Shown: positions 6,519 through 15,998, numbered from the stretch's first letter. The stretch is 54,159 nt of DNA from UBA5399 sp964464145 (GCA_964464145.1 CAYXFB010000011.1:1-54159); one strand, 5' to 3'. A program made the numbers and translations. Notes: generated by a model not told the origin, from the sequence alone.

Positions 6519-8654
6519 TCACCTAGGCGCTTTCATTGTGAGCGATATCCTGTTTTTCTCAGTATCAACAGACAGCACCCACACCTTCACGGTATCGCCC
6601 GCGCTGGCGGCCTCGGAGGGATGCTTTATATACCTATCCGCCATTTGGGATATGTGCACCAGCCCGTCCTGATGTACGCCTATGTCCACAAAAGCGCCGA
6701 AATCTATAACGTTGCGCACCACGCCCGAAAGCTCCATGCCCGGCTTTAGATCCTCTATGGAAAGCACGCTTTGGCGCAGTGTAACGGGAGGCAGGCTGTC
6801 GCGGATGTCCCTGCCCGGTTTTTTGAGCTCGGCCGCGATATCGCGCAGGGTGGGAAGGCCAACGCCGCACTCTTCGGCCGCTCTGGCCTCGCCATAGCGC
6901 TTTATTTCCTCGTCTATACTGGAAATGTTCTTGGGATCAATACCGGGCAGCGCCAGCAGCTTTTTGGCGGCGGGATAGGATTCTGGATGCACGGCCGTGT
7001 TGTCCAGCATATTCTTGGCACCGGGTATGCGCAAAAATCCGGCGCACTGCTCAAAAGCCTTGGGCCCCAGCTTGGGTACCTTCTTTATCTGCGTGCGCGC
7101 GGTGAAAGCGCCATTTTCCTCGCGGTAGGCTATTATGTTTTTGGAAAGCGTGGCCGATATTCCCGCCACGTAGCTTAAAAGCGCGGGCGAGGCCGTGTTT
7201 ATATCCACGCCCACACTGTTCACGCAGTCCTCCACCACGCCGGTGAGCGTTTCGTCCAGCTGCTTCACGGGCATATCGTGCTGGTATTGCCCCACGCCTA
7301 TGGCCTTGGGGTCTATCTTCACCAGCTCGGCCAGCGGGTCTTGCAGGCGGCGCGCTATAGAAACGGCGCTTCTTAAAGACACGTCAAAGTCGGGGAATTC
7401 CTGCGCGCCCAGCTTGGAGGCCGAATACACCGAAGCGCCCGCCTCGTTCACCATGACATAGGAAACATTGCGCTTAAGCTTGCCTATAAGCTCGGCCACA
7501 AACAGCTCTGATTCGCCCGAAGCAGTGCCGTTGCCTATGGCGATAACATCCACGCCGTGCTTTTCAATGAGCCGCGTGAGTGTGGCCTCCGCTTCTTTAA
7601 CCTTGTTGTTGGGCGGGGTGGGGTATATCACGGCGGTAGAAAGCGCCTTGCCCGTTTCGTCCACCACGGCCAGCTTGCAGCCGGTGCGGTAGGCGGGGTC
7701 GAAGCCCAGCACCACCCGCCCCTTTAGCGGCGGCTGCATGAGCGTGGGCTTGAGGTTTTGGCCGAACATTTTTATGGCCTGCTCGTTTGCGCGCTCCGTC
7801 AAAAGGGCGCGAAGCTCCCGCTCCAGCGAGGGGAAGAGCAGGCGCTGCCAGCTGTCGGCCGCCGCGCGGCGCACGTATTCGGTGGTTATGCTGCCCTCCC
7901 TTACGGCGAACTTAAAAAGCACGCCCAGCATAGCCTCATCGTCCACAGCCGTTTTCACCTTGAGGAAACCCTCCTTTTCGCCCCGGTTCATCGCCAGTAT
8001 GCGGTGGGAGGGCAGTGCGTGCGCGGGCTGCGAAAAATCGTAATAGGTGCTGTATACGGAATCCTCCTCCTTTGCGGCGGAGGAGCGTATATCCGCGTGG
8101 CGGGATAAAAGGTTGCGCAGTGTCTTACGCAGCGGTGCGCTGTCCGAAATATCCTCGGCTATTATATCCATTGCTCCGGCCAGCGCGGCTTCTGTGTCCA
8201 AAACCTCCTTTTCGGTGTTTATGAAGGGCGCGGCCAGCTCCTCTATGCTGCCCGTTTTCACATCCTGCGCGTATAAAATGGCGGCCAGCGGCGCCAGGCC
8301 GCGCTCACGCGCTACGCTGGCGCGCGTACGCCGTTTTTGCTTGTACGGGCGGTATAGATCCTCCACCTCGGCCAGCGTGGCGGCGGAAGTAACGGCGGCT
8401 TGCCACTCCGGCGTGAGCTTACCAAGCTCGGTCACGGCGGCTATCACATCCACCTTGCGCTGCGCCAGATTTTTGAGGTAGGTGAGCCGCTCGGAGAATT
8501 CGCGCAATATCTGATCGTCCAGCGAGCCTGTGAGCTCCTTTCGGTAGCGGGCGATGAAGGGGATCGTGTTGCCCTCCTCTATTAGATCTATTATGTTTCG
8601 GGCAATGCTTATATCAAGGCCGAATTCGGCAGCCAGCAGTTTTTGTGTTTCCAT
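6519..8654 (-). CDS. tex: Tex family RNA-binding transcription accessory protein
   Basis: 711 residues from the ATG at 8654, which has AAGGAG 8 bases upstream; an ATG 21 codons earlier lacks a ribosome site. Order of parts: N-terminal helical Tex domain (NTIPFIARYRKELTG, near residues 28-42), YqgF/RNase H-like domain (VVLGFDPAYRTGCKLAVVD), helix-hairpin-helix repeats (NTASPALLSYVAGI, KVPKLGPKAFEQCAGFLRIP), and a C-terminal S1 domain (GMELSGVVRNVIDFGAFVDIGVHQDGLVHISQM). Full length for the family. Tex binds nucleic acid and affects transcription; the exact role in Firmicutes is unsettled. It follows the SorC-type gene by 84 bases on the same strand, so readthrough is possible. Confidence 0.95.
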   Translation of the reverse strand: METQKLLAAEFGLDISIARNIIDLIEEGNTIPFIARYRKELTGSLDDQILREFSERLTYLKNLAQRKVDVIAAVTELGKLTPEWQAAVTSAATLAEVEDLYRPYKQKRRTRASVARERGLAPLAAILYAQDVKTGSIEELAAPFINTEKEVLDTEAALAGAMDIIAEDISDSAPLRKTLRNLLSRHADIRSSAAKEEDSVYSTYYDFSQPAHALPSHRILAMNRGEKEGFLKVKTAVDDEAMLGVLFKFAVREGSITTEYVRRAAADSWQRLLFPSLERELRALLTERANEQAIKMFGQNLKPTLMQPPLKGRVVLGFDPAYRTGCKLAVVDETGKALSTAVIYPTPPNNKVKEAEATLTRLIEKHGVDVIAIGNGTASGESELFVAELIGKLKRNVSYVMVNEAGASVYSASKLGAQEFPDFDVSLRSAVSIARRLQDPLAELVKIDPKAIGVGQYQHDMPVKQLDETLTGVVEDCVNSVGVDINTASPALLSYVAGISATLSKNIIAYREENGAFTARTQIKKVPKLGPKAFEQCAGFLRIPGAKNMLDNTAVHPESYPAAKKLLALPGIDPKNISSIDEEIKRYGEARAAEECGVGLPTLRDIAAELKKPGRDIRDSLPPVTLRQSVLSIEDLKPGMELSGVVRNVIDFGAFVDIGVHQDGLVHISQMADRYIKHPSEAASAGDTVKVWVLSVDTEKNRISLTMKAPR

Positions 8655-8738
8655 AGTGCGCTCCTTTTGTGCTGTAAAAATATCGCCCGGAGGCGAAGTA
8701 AAGTCGTTCTTTGGCATACGGCCGGGAAATACGTTTCT

Positions 8739-9686
8739 TCAAGACTGCTCCAAAAGATGCTCCGCCATTTCCTCGTTTGTCACCAATATGTTTATGCAGC
8801 CCGTCTTTAGCGCGGCGGGCAGGCAGGCGCGCTTGTTTTCGCCCGCCGCTATGCACATGCGCGAGGGTATGGCCGCGATCTCCTCCATAGTCAGTGCAAT
8901 TATGCGCTTTTCCAGCTGCGTGTCGCATAGCTGGCCGTTTTCGTCTATTATATGAGAACATATATCGCCCACCGCGCCCGCGCTGCTTAGCAAAGATATA
9001 TCCTCGGCAGAAAAATAACCCGCGCTTATGTAAAGGTTTTTCTCCTCGAAAGCGCCGGTCGAAAATATGGCTATATCCGCGTTGCGCGCGATCGTCATAA
9101 CGCTGTGTATATTTTTGTCACGCATCAGCGTATTTTTGGCGCTCGCGTTATCCAGCACGGCGGGCAGCGGTATCATATAATATGAGCCGTCCAGCGCCTG
9201 CGCAATGTTTTTGGGTATGTCGCCCGCGTACACGTTTTCGCTCTGCCGGGTAACACCGCCGCAGAGCTGCACGGTGCGCACACCGCTTATGCCATCCCGC
9301 CCCACTATCTTGCGCGAAAAAGCGTGCAGCGTGGAGCCCCAGGAGGTGGCTATGGTGTCGCCGTCCCTCAATATGTTGTTTAGGTGTTCGGCCGCCGCGC
9401 TTCCCAGCCTGTCAGGCAGCGCGGGGTCGGAATCCTTCGCGGGTATTATCAACGCCCTGCGCAGAGAATATTTTTTGCGCAAGCTCTTCTCAAGCGCGCT
9501 CTCGCGCACCGACGGATCGTTTATGCTTATTTGAACTATACCCTGCTCCCGCGCCTCGCTCAAAAGCTTGCTTATATAAGTTCGGGAAATACCCATCTTT
9601 TTGGATATCTCAAGCTGACTCAAGTCATGCTCGTAATACATTTTGGAAATGTCCACAAGCAGCCGCTGCTTCTCAAATTCGTTCAT
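8739..9686 (-). CDS. SorC/DeoR-type sugar-binding transcriptional regulator
   Basis: 315 residues from the ATG at 9686 (GGGGGCGGG just upstream). N-terminal helix-turn-helix (DLSQLEISKKMGISRTYISKLL, about residues 20-41) followed by the sugar-binding C-terminal domain of the SorC family (DGDTIATSWGSTL, VRTVQLCGG, and a late GAVGDICSHIIDENG block). Members bind phosphorylated sugars and usually control a neighbouring sugar operon. Here candidates are the divergent dehydrogenase at 10569 and the ribose-type ABC genes at 11987-15998; this is inferred from position only. It has its own promoter. Confidence 0.88.
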   Translation of the reverse strand: MNEFEKQRLLVDISKMYYEHDLSQLEISKKMGISRTYISKLLSEAREQGIVQISINDPSVRESALEKSLRKKYSLRRALIIPAKDSDPALPDRLGSAAAEHLNNILRDGDTIATSWGSTLHAFSRKIVGRDGISGVRTVQLCGGVTRQSENVYAGDIPKNIAQALDGSYYMIPLPAVLDNASAKNTLMRDKNIHSVMTIARNADIAIFSTGAFEEKNLYISAGYFSAEDISLLSSAGAVGDICSHIIDENGQLCDTQLEKRIIALTMEEIAAIPSRMCIAAGENKRACLPAALKTGCINILVTNEEMAEHLLEQS

Positions 9687-9717
9687 TGCCCGCCCCCGTA
9701 AAAATACTATACAAAGA

Positions 9718-9746
9718 ATAATACTATGGTGGATTACAATTGGCAA
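9718..9746 (-). promoter_or_regulatory. Promoter of the SorC-type regulator
   Basis: Minus-strand TTGCCA, 17-base spacer, TATTAT, about 32 bases before the start codon. Confidence 0.6.
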
Positions 9747-9766
9747 GGAGCGGGTAAAAATTCAGA

Positions 9767-10432
9767 TTAATGACCCATATGGTCGTCCAGAACGTCGCGG
9801 AATAGCTGTTTTCGGCGCGGGCGGCGCTGGGGATCGTGTTCGTAATAATATACGTCCAGCTCCGTGTTCAAAAATTCCATGACCATGGACATTTTGCGCA
9901 CAAATAAGGGCGATTCGTCCCACATGACGTGCTCTACGGGGTAAAAATATACGGCGTAAAACTTGCGCGGGCGGCGGCGCAGGCTTTCCTCTATGCCGGA
10001 AAGCACGGCGCGCATGGTCTGCCCGCCGAAGGGATGGAACATATACACTATTCCGTAGCTATCGTAATGCTCAAATTCGCGCGCGTCCATATTCAGTATG
10101 CGAACCTTACCGGCGAGCCCCAGTTTTTCCATGTTTTCGTTGGCAATATCCACAAATTCGGGGTTGTATTCTATGCCGTCCGTGCGCTTAAAGCCCATTT
10201 TTTGCAGTTGATACAGCACATAGCCCTTGCCACAGCCCAGATCCAGCACGGGCAGGCTCTTATCTTCAAAATATGAAAATATTGTGCGTATGTGCTTTTT
10301 GGCCGTGCGCTCATACCAAACATTGTCGGATTCATCCGCGTAGGGATAGGCATTGCGCGAAAAATCCAACCCGCGCGGCTGCTCTGTGAATTTATATATC
10401 ATTTCGTCCAGGAATGTTTTTACAGTGTGCAC
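9767..10432 (-). CDS. SAM-dependent methyltransferase, class I
   Basis: 221 residues from a GTG start with GGAGG 7 bases upstream. Rossmann motif I is LPVLDLGCGKGYVLYQL (about residues 60-76), followed by the acidic motif II in DGIEYNPEF and motif III near VRILNMDAREF. Small-molecule or protein substrate cannot be deduced; motif IV reads YMFHPFGG rather than the NPPY of N-methyltransferases. It sits between the SorC regulator (80 bases downstream) and the divergent dehydrogenase, and probably belongs to this cluster by position only. Confidence 0.8.
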   Translation of the reverse strand: MHTVKTFLDEMIYKFTEQPRGLDFSRNAYPYADESDNVWYERTAKKHIRTIFSYFEDKSLPVLDLGCGKGYVLYQLQKMGFKRTDGIEYNPEFVDIANENMEKLGLAGKVRILNMDAREFEHYDSYGIVYMFHPFGGQTMRAVLSGIEESLRRRPRKFYAVYFYPVEHVMWDESPLFVRKMSMVMEFLNTELDVYYYEHDPQRRPRRKQLFRDVLDDHMGH

Positions 10433-10503
10433 AAGCGAACCTCCGTGGCTTTATACGCTGCTCTATATAAAGTATAGCACACAAATATGAGCATTTACAC
10501 TGT

Positions 10504-10532
10504 TTGTGCGCCGCCTGGCCTTGGTGTATAAT
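10504..10532 (+). promoter_or_regulatory. Promoter of the glycerol-1-phosphate dehydrogenase-like gene
   Basis: TTGTGC, 17-base spacer, TATAAT, with the start codon 36 bases downstream of the -10 box. Confidence 0.6.
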
Positions 10533-10568
10533 AATTTCATAGGCAAAATGCAAGCTGGGGGATATATA

Positions 10569-11918
10569 ATGGAAATTTGGACGGATCCAAAAAAATATAT
10601 AGGACTGGAATTTGATTGCGACTGCGGCAAGCGCCATTCTTCGGCCACGCGCGAAATAGCAATAGGCTCGGGCGCGGCGGGTGAGCTGCCCGCCATCGTT
10701 TTGCGCGGCGGGTTCAAAAGACCGCTCGTGGTTTCGGACGAGAACACGGAAGAAGCGCTGGGCGAGAGCGTGAAGGCATTGCTCTTGGCGGCGGGAATAG
10801 CGTTTGGCGAGTATATCTTTCCGGACGAAAAGCTTCATGCGGACGCAGACGCCATAGGCAGGCTGCTCTTGGCGGCGGACGATGAGTATGACCTTATGCT
10901 GGGCGTTGGCTCGGGCACAATAAACGATCTTTGCAAATATGTGGGCGCGCGCACCGGCCGCCCTTCCATCATAGCGGCCACCTCCGCCTCCATGGACGGC
11001 TTCAACACAAGCGTTTCCATACTGCTCATAAACAGATTGAAAACCACCATAAATTCGCAAACGCCCTACGCCGTGGTGGGCGAGACGGAGGTGATACGCC
11101 ATTCGCCCATGGAGATGCTGGCAGCCGGCGTGGGCGACATGCTGGGAAAATACGTTTCACTGCTGGACTGGCGCATAGCTTCCATTATAACGGGCGATTA
11201 TTTTTGTGAATACAGCGCCGGCATAGTGGAAGCGGCGGCGCGCGCGGTGGTGGATAAGGCGGATGGCCTGGCGGCGCGTGGCGCGGATGTGGTGGACGCT
11301 GTTATGAGCGGGCTCACGCTGGCCGGTTTCCCCATGGGCTACAACGGGAGCTCGCAGCCCGGATCGGGCGCGGAACACCAGCTGGCACATTTTTTCGATG
11401 TGCGTTTTACAGAGCTTGGCATGCCGCCCATGCTGCACGGCACGGCGGTGGGTATTTCCTCTGTTATGGCGACGCGGCTTTTTGAATTGCTGCGCGGCGA
11501 AGAGGTGGATTTTGACCGCGCGAGGGAGCTTGCGAAAAGTTACGACGCTGCCGCGTGGGAGGCGGATATAGTGCGCGCGTACGGCGGCGCGGCGGGCGCC
11601 GTTATAGAGATGGAGCGCAAGGCGGGCAAAAACGCGCCCGATGCGGTGTTGGCGCGCATAGACCGCCTGGAGCAAAGCTGGCCGAAAATAATGGAGCTGG
11701 CGGCGGGTCTGCCCACATCTGCGCGTCAGGAGGAGATACTGCGCGGTATGGACGCGCCAAGCTCGCCCGTGCAGCGCGGGGTGGACAGGCAAATGTTTTT
11801 GGACTGCATATATTACGCCAAGGATATGCGCGTGCGTTACGGGCTGCTGCAAATGCTTTTCGATCTGGGCCTACAGAAAAAGCTGGGGGAAGCTTTGGCG
11901 GAGGAGATATACGACTGA
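10569..11918 (+). CDS. sn-Glycerol-1-phosphate dehydrogenase-like (AraM/EgsA family)
   Basis: 449 residues from the ATG at 10569 (GGGGG 7 bases upstream). The fold is that of the iron-type alcohol dehydrogenases. Visible: NAD-binding GVGSGTINDLCKY, ATSASMDGFNTS, and metal ligands Asp in YVSLLDWRIA, His in GSGAEHQLAHFFD and His in MLHGTAVGI, an order matching AraM/G1PDH. Family enzymes reduce dihydroxyacetone phosphate to sn-glycerol-1-phosphate; AraM does this in Bacillus. It is about 50 residues longer than AraM, mostly at the C-terminus. Located between a SorC-type regulator and a sugar ABC importer, it may instead act on another phosphorylated polyol. Confidence 0.82.
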   Translation: MEIWTDPKKYIGLEFDCDCGKRHSSATREIAIGSGAAGELPAIVLRGGFKRPLVVSDENTEEALGESVKALLLAAGIAFGEYIFPDEKLHADADAIGRLLLAADDEYDLMLGVGSGTINDLCKYVGARTGRPSIIAATSASMDGFNTSVSILLINRLKTTINSQTPYAVVGETEVIRHSPMEMLAAGVGDMLGKYVSLLDWRIASIITGDYFCEYSAGIVEAAARAVVDKADGLAARGADVVDAVMSGLTLAGFPMGYNGSSQPGSGAEHQLAHFFDVRFTELGMPPMLHGTAVGISSVMATRLFELLRGEEVDFDRARELAKSYDAAAWEADIVRAYGGAAGAVIEMERKAGKNAPDAVLARIDRLEQSWPKIMELAAGLPTSARQEEILRGMDAPSSPVQRGVDRQMFLDCIYYAKDMRVRYGLLQMLFDLGLQKKLGEALAEEIYD

Positions 11919-11938
11919 TATACTATAAAGCAGTAAAA

Positions 11939-11972
11939 GACCCACTTGCCAGGGCAGGTGGGTCTTTGCTTT
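11939..11972 (+). terminator. Bidirectional terminator between the dehydrogenase and permease genes
   Basis: GACCCACTTG pairs with CAGGTGGGTC plus inner GC pairs (about 11 bp), followed by TTTGCTTT on plus and TTTTACTG on minus. Serves the converging ends at 11918 and 11987. Confidence 0.85.
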
Positions 11973-11986
11973 GATTGATGATTTTT

Positions 11987-13006
11987 TTAATCCGCTTTGC
12001 GGAAGTATGTGAGAGCCAGCGCTATGGCCAGAACCGCGCCCTTTACTATATCCATAGAATAGTAGGGTACGCCGATCATATTCAGGCCGTTGTCCAGTAT
12101 TCCCACCAGCGCCGCACCCACAAGCGTGCCTATGGCGTTTGCCTTTCCGGCACCCGCTACTGAAAAGCCTATGTAGGCCGCCGCCACAGAGGGCATCAGA
12201 TACAGGCCGCCGCCGTCCGGCTGGGCAGAGCCCACGCGAGCCGCCACCAGTATACCGCCCAGCGCCGCAAAGGCGGAGGAGAGGAAGTATGCGCCTATCC
12301 TATACTTTGGAACGGGTATGCCCGAAAGCCTCGCGGCCTCAGGGTTGCCGCCAACGGCATACATGTAGCGGCCGTGCTTTGTATATGTAAGGAAGAAGAA
12401 AGCAAAGAGAACCACCACTATCATTATGATTATTATAAGAGGCTCCGTACCCAGCATTTTAAATTCCTTGGGAACTAGGCCGGGTGCCGTCAGTCCGTCC
12501 GGCGTGGTCATGCGCTCTGTCAAAACACCGCCGCGCTGCACGGTGGAGGCAACGCCCTTGAAAGCGAACATCATGGACAACGCCGCTATCATATCGGGTA
12601 TTTTCAGCCCCACAATCAGTATGGAGTTCATCACTGCCACAACCAGGCAGATAACGATTGTCAGTATTATTGCGGGCGCAATGGGCATTTGCTGCCATAT
12701 GAAAAATGTCATTATAATACTGCCCGCAAAGGAGGCAGTGGAACCTATGGAAAGATCCATGCCGTTTACAGATAGCGAGAAGGTGAGGCCTATCGCTATA
12801 ACGGTCGTTATGGAGATGGCGCGCAATATAGTTATCATATTGTCTGTGGTAAGCCACATGCTGGCGCCTGTCGTATCGCTCCAGTTACCGAAAGTGAATA
12901 TTATAAACAGTATGCCGACTGTTATGAGCGTGCCCCATTTCTGGAAAAAGCCTCCTACGCTTGTTTTTCCGGCATGCTTGTTCAGCCGGGCTTCCTTTGG
13001 ATTCAT
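11987..13006 (-). CDS. Sugar ABC transporter permease (RbsC-like)
   Basis: 339 residues, polytopic. Around ten hydrophobic segments; the family signature is visible at LSVNGMDLSIGSTASFAGSI and at the EAA-like YAVGGNPEAARLSGIPV loop that contacts the ATPase. BPD_transp_2 family, the permease of ribose/galactose-type importers. It lies 2 bases downstream of the ATPase gene, so translation is probably coupled, and it is the last gene before a strong terminator. Only one permease gene is present, so a homodimer is expected. Confidence 0.93.
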   Translation of the reverse strand: MNPKEARLNKHAGKTSVGGFFQKWGTLITVGILFIIFTFGNWSDTTGASMWLTTDNMITILRAISITTVIAIGLTFSLSVNGMDLSIGSTASFAGSIIMTFFIWQQMPIAPAIILTIVICLVVAVMNSILIVGLKIPDMIAALSMMFAFKGVASTVQRGGVLTERMTTPDGLTAPGLVPKEFKMLGTEPLIIIIMIVVVLFAFFFLTYTKHGRYMYAVGGNPEAARLSGIPVPKYRIGAYFLSSAFAALGGILVAARVGSAQPDGGGLYLMPSVAAAYIGFSVAGAGKANAIGTLVGAALVGILDNGLNMIGVPYYSMDIVKGAVLAIALALTYFRKAD

Positions 13007-13008
13007 TA

Positions 13009-14520
13009 TCAGTTTCCTCCTGTCGAATAATAGAGTAGCTTTTGTTCGTCGGCTTCGTCCCTTTTAAGCTCCGCCGCTATCTTGCCGCCGTACATAACGT
13101 ATATGCGGTCGGCAATGGCAAGTATTTCGTCAAATTCGCTGGAAGCGTAAATAACGCCCTTGCCCTGCTCCACAAGGCGCTCGATAAGCTCGAAAATATC
13201 CCGCTTTGCGCCTACGTCAACGCCCTTGGTGGGCTCGTCGAAAATATATACCTGCGAGTCTGAAATGAGCCACTTTGCAACGGCCACCTTCTGCTGGTTA
13301 CCGCCAGATAAAAGCGCCACCTTTTGGTTTTCGGACGGTGTTTTTATGCCCAGCTCCTTTATCATCTCGCGGGCAACTTCCTTTTCCTTCTTCTTTTTCA
13401 CAACGGACAGCGCGCCCGTGTACTTCGAAAGCGAGGCAACGGATATGTTTGAATATACAGGGTCTGTTATGAGCACACCCTCCTTGCGCCGTTCCTCCGG
13501 CACAAGCGCCAGCCCCTGCCGCACCGCAGTGGTGGGCGTGGTGATCTTGAGCTGTTTTCCGTCCAGCGAAATGGTGCCGGCAGACATCTTCATCGCGCCG
13601 AACAATGTTTTGCAAAACTCTGTCTTGCCTGCGCCCACCAACCCGGCAATGGCAACTATCTCGCCTTTTTTGACCTCCAGCGAAACATCCTTCACAGCGT
13701 TGTGACGGTCATTAAGATTATCTATTTTCAGCAGCGTGCTGCCGATCTGCACTTGCTTTTTGGGATAGGTCTCGTCAAACTTGCGGCCCAGCATATATTC
13801 CACTATCTGGTTTATGCTCAGCTGATCGTTAAGCGGAAGGTTTGTGACCACCGTTCCGTCCTTCATTATTGTTATGCTCTTGCATATCTCGTACAGCTCC
13901 GCGAGACGGTGGGTTATAAACACTATTCCTACGCCCTCCGCCGCAAGGTCACGCGCAACGCGGAAAAGCTCTTGCGTCTCCGTGCCGGATAAGGGCGCTG
14001 TGGGTTCGTCCAATATCAAAAATCTGGTGCGCTCCACCACGCAGCGTGCTATGAGCACCATCTGCTTTTGAGCCAATGTGAGCGTGGAAACCAGGCGGTT
14101 CACATCCAGCTCCACATTAAGGCGGTTGAGGGTCTGGCGCGCCCGCTCGCGTATTTCCTTCCAGTTTACTACCTGCTTTTTGCCCATGCTGTTTACCATG
14201 CTGGAAAACATAACGTTCTCAGCAACGGTGAGGTAGGGTATCAGCGCGGTGTCCACCTCTTGATAAACGATCTCTATGCCGAGATCCTTGGCGTTTTTGG
14301 GCGAGCGTATTTCAACCGGCTGACCGTTCATATATATTTGCCCGGTATAGTGGGTGTTCGCACCGGCCAAAATTTTCATGAGCGTAGATTTTCCCGCACC
14401 GTTTGCGCCCACCAGCGCGTGTATATTGCCGCTGTCAAGATCAAAATCCACTCCGGAAAGCGCCTTTACGCCCGGAAATTCTATGGATATGCCATTCATT
14501 TCCAGCTTGCTTTTTTCCAT
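13009..14520 (-). CDS. Sugar ABC transporter ATPase (RbsA-like, two ABC domains)
   Basis: 503 residues from the ATG at 14520 (AGGAG 8 bases upstream; a TTG two codons earlier is unlikely). Two nucleotide-binding halves: the first has Walker A GANGAGKST, signature-like LTLAQKQM and Walker B FLILDEPTAPL; the second has a degenerate Walker A (GLVGAGKTE), a full signature LSGGNQQK and FDEPTKGVD. This asymmetry is usual for RbsA/MglA. It energises import through the permease encoded directly downstream. A terminator-like hairpin separates it from the binding-protein gene upstream, so it is likely made at a lower level. Confidence 0.95.
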   Translation of the reverse strand: MEKSKLEMNGISIEFPGVKALSGVDFDLDSGNIHALVGANGAGKSTLMKILAGANTHYTGQIYMNGQPVEIRSPKNAKDLGIEIVYQEVDTALIPYLTVAENVMFSSMVNSMGKKQVVNWKEIRERARQTLNRLNVELDVNRLVSTLTLAQKQMVLIARCVVERTRFLILDEPTAPLSGTETQELFRVARDLAAEGVGIVFITHRLAELYEICKSITIMKDGTVVTNLPLNDQLSINQIVEYMLGRKFDETYPKKQVQIGSTLLKIDNLNDRHNAVKDVSLEVKKGEIVAIAGLVGAGKTEFCKTLFGAMKMSAGTISLDGKQLKITTPTTAVRQGLALVPEERRKEGVLITDPVYSNISVASLSKYTGALSVVKKKKEKEVAREMIKELGIKTPSENQKVALLSGGNQQKVAVAKWLISDSQVYIFDEPTKGVDVGAKRDIFELIERLVEQGKGVIYASSEFDEILAIADRIYVMYGGKIAAELKRDEADEQKLLYYSTGGN

Positions 14521-14536
14521 AATCAATTCTCCTGTG

Positions 14537-14564
14537 TTTGCCGGGTGCGTATAAAACCGGCAAA
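14537..14564 (-). promoter_or_regulatory. Inverted repeat in front of the ABC ATPase gene
   Basis: TTTGCCGG and CCGGCAAA, perfect 8-bp arms 12 bases apart, ending 16 bases before the start codon. It could be an mRNA hairpin beside the ribosome site or a protein-binding site. Confidence 0.4.
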
Positions 14565-14680
14565 ATCCGCTGAAATAAAAATATACTTTGTAAAATCAGA
14601 CTTCAAAAAATCTCAGGCGCAGCACCTATCACAGCCAGTTTTTTACTGATGGTTTTTTTGATAGCACGTTGCCCGAAAAT

Positions 14681-14722
14681 CCAAAAAATCTATCTGCCCC
14701 GAAGAAGCTCTCCGGGGCAGAT
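14681..14722 (-). terminator. Intra-operon terminator/attenuator after the binding-protein gene
   Basis: On the minus strand ATCTGCCCCG pairs perfectly with CGGGGCAGAT (10 bp, 11-base loop), followed by AGATTTTTT. It lies 28 bases past the binding-protein stop and about 160 bases before the ATPase start. Partial termination here would give more binding protein than ATPase and permease, a common arrangement in ABC operons. Confidence 0.85.
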
Positions 14723-14750
14723 AGTATACGTTTTGCTCTTTTTTGATGAT

Positions 14751-15998
14751 TTACGCGGCAACGTTTTGTGCGCGCAGAGCATCCATCCAGGGGCGGTTGA
14801 GATCTGCTATGGAATCCAGTGTTCCCCAGCCTTCAACAACGTCCGAAAGGTTTGTCATTGTGGTGTCTTCCTTGAGCTGCTCTGTTTTTATGAGCTGAGC
14901 CTCAAGTATGTAATCGTCGGGAGTTTCCTCGCCGGCCAGCTTCAGCGCTATGAGCCTCATGTTGGCTATACCTATCAGCTTGGGATCAACGGCGGCCGTA
15001 GACTTCCATACATCCGGGTTTTCGCGCATCTTGTTCATATCGTCGTTGGATACGTCTATCGTGAACATGGGTATGTCCGTGCGCCCGGCGTCGTTAAGCG
15101 CTATGAGGCAGCCCTTTGCAAGTTCGTCATAAGAACCCCATATTGCGTCCACCGTGCCTGCCGGGTACTTGGGCAGAACAGATTCCGTTTTTGTGGTGGT
15201 GTCCGTAAGCGCAACAGACATATCGTTCGGGGCTATGAGCTCCAGCGTCTCTATTTTGCCATCGGCAACCATCTTAGCGTAAACTTCCTCGCGGCGATCG
15301 AGCGGGGGTACGCCAGGTCCAAACCACAGCTTCAGCACCTTGGCGGGTGAATTTGTAGTGTTCTCCACGAGATCGGTGAGAGAAAGCTCTGCGAGCTTGG
15401 CATCGTTCTGGGCTGTGGATGTAACGCCTTCAAGCAGCTCTCCGTCCGGGCTGCCGTCCTTGAGCGCCAGCGTATCGAATGTGGATACCACCATGCCCTT
15501 GTCCCTTGCGGGTTTCAGCATATCGTAAGAATACTCCAGCTGACCGTGAGACAGTATCAGTCCGTCGTAATCCTGCTGGATAACCTGCGCAACCTGCTCC
15601 TGTGTGCGGGCGTTGTCTCCGTCGGTAACAAATGTGTCTACCTGGAAACCAAAGGATTTACCTTCAGATACGCAACCGTCCAAGAACTGCTGTGTGTGGT
15701 CGCCCGCCTGCAAATTGCGAACAACGGCGATCTTTTTGCCACCCTGAACACCCTCGGGTATTTCAGAGCTTCCCTCTGCGGGAGCGGCGGCAGATTCGGC
15801 CGGAGCGGATTCTGCTGGAGCTTCGGAAACGGCGGCGGATTCTGCGGGAGCTTCGGAAACGGCGGCGGATTCGGCCGGGGCTTCGGAAACGGCGGCGGAT
15901 TCAGCCGGAGCCTCGGAAGCGGCCGGAGCGGGTGAGCAACCGGCAAAGGCGGTCACCGCCAGCACAAGTGCCAGTACAACAACAAGAATTTTTTTCAT
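14751..15998 (-). CDS. Sugar ABC transporter substrate-binding lipoprotein
   Basis: 415 residues from the ATG at 15998, with AGGAGG 9 bases upstream; an ATG two codons earlier is too close. Lipoprotein signal MKKILVVVLALVLAVTAFAGC with lipobox AFAGC. Then a 50-residue Ala/Ser/Glu/Pro linker made of near-perfect 10-residue repeats (SEAPAESAAV), then a type-I periplasmic-binding fold (KKIAVVRNLQAGDHTQQFLDGC, YDGLILSHGQ, AIWGSYDELAKGCLIALNDAGR, MFTIDVSN). The ligand is probably a sugar or polyol, exact identity unknown. First gene of the importer operon, read from a consensus promoter about 140 bases upstream. Confidence 0.92.
   Translation of the reverse strand: MKKILVVVLALVLAVTAFAGCSPAPAASEAPAESAAVSEAPAESAAVSEAPAESAAVSEAPAESAPAESAAAPAEGSSEIPEGVQGGKKIAVVRNLQAGDHTQQFLDGCVSEGKSFGFQVDTFVTDGDNARTQEQVAQVIQQDYDGLILSHGQLEYSYDMLKPARDKGMVVSTFDTLALKDGSPDGELLEGVTSTAQNDAKLAELSLTDLVENTTNSPAKVLKLWFGPGVPPLDRREEVYAKMVADGKIETLELIAPNDMSVALTDTTTKTESVLPKYPAGTVDAIWGSYDELAKGCLIALNDAGRTDIPMFTIDVSNDDMNKMRENPDVWKSTAAVDPKLIGIANMRLIALKLAGEETPDDYILEAQLIKTEQLKEDTTMTNLSDVVEGWGTLDSIADLNRPWMDALRAQNVAA
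15811..15930 (-). repeat. 30-bp coding tandem repeat (linker of the binding protein)
   Basis: Three nearly identical 30-base units starting at 15811, 15841 and 15871, plus a diverged fourth. They encode the repeated decapeptide SEAPAESAAV between the lipid anchor and the folded domain. Copy number is likely to vary between strains. Confidence 0.9.
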
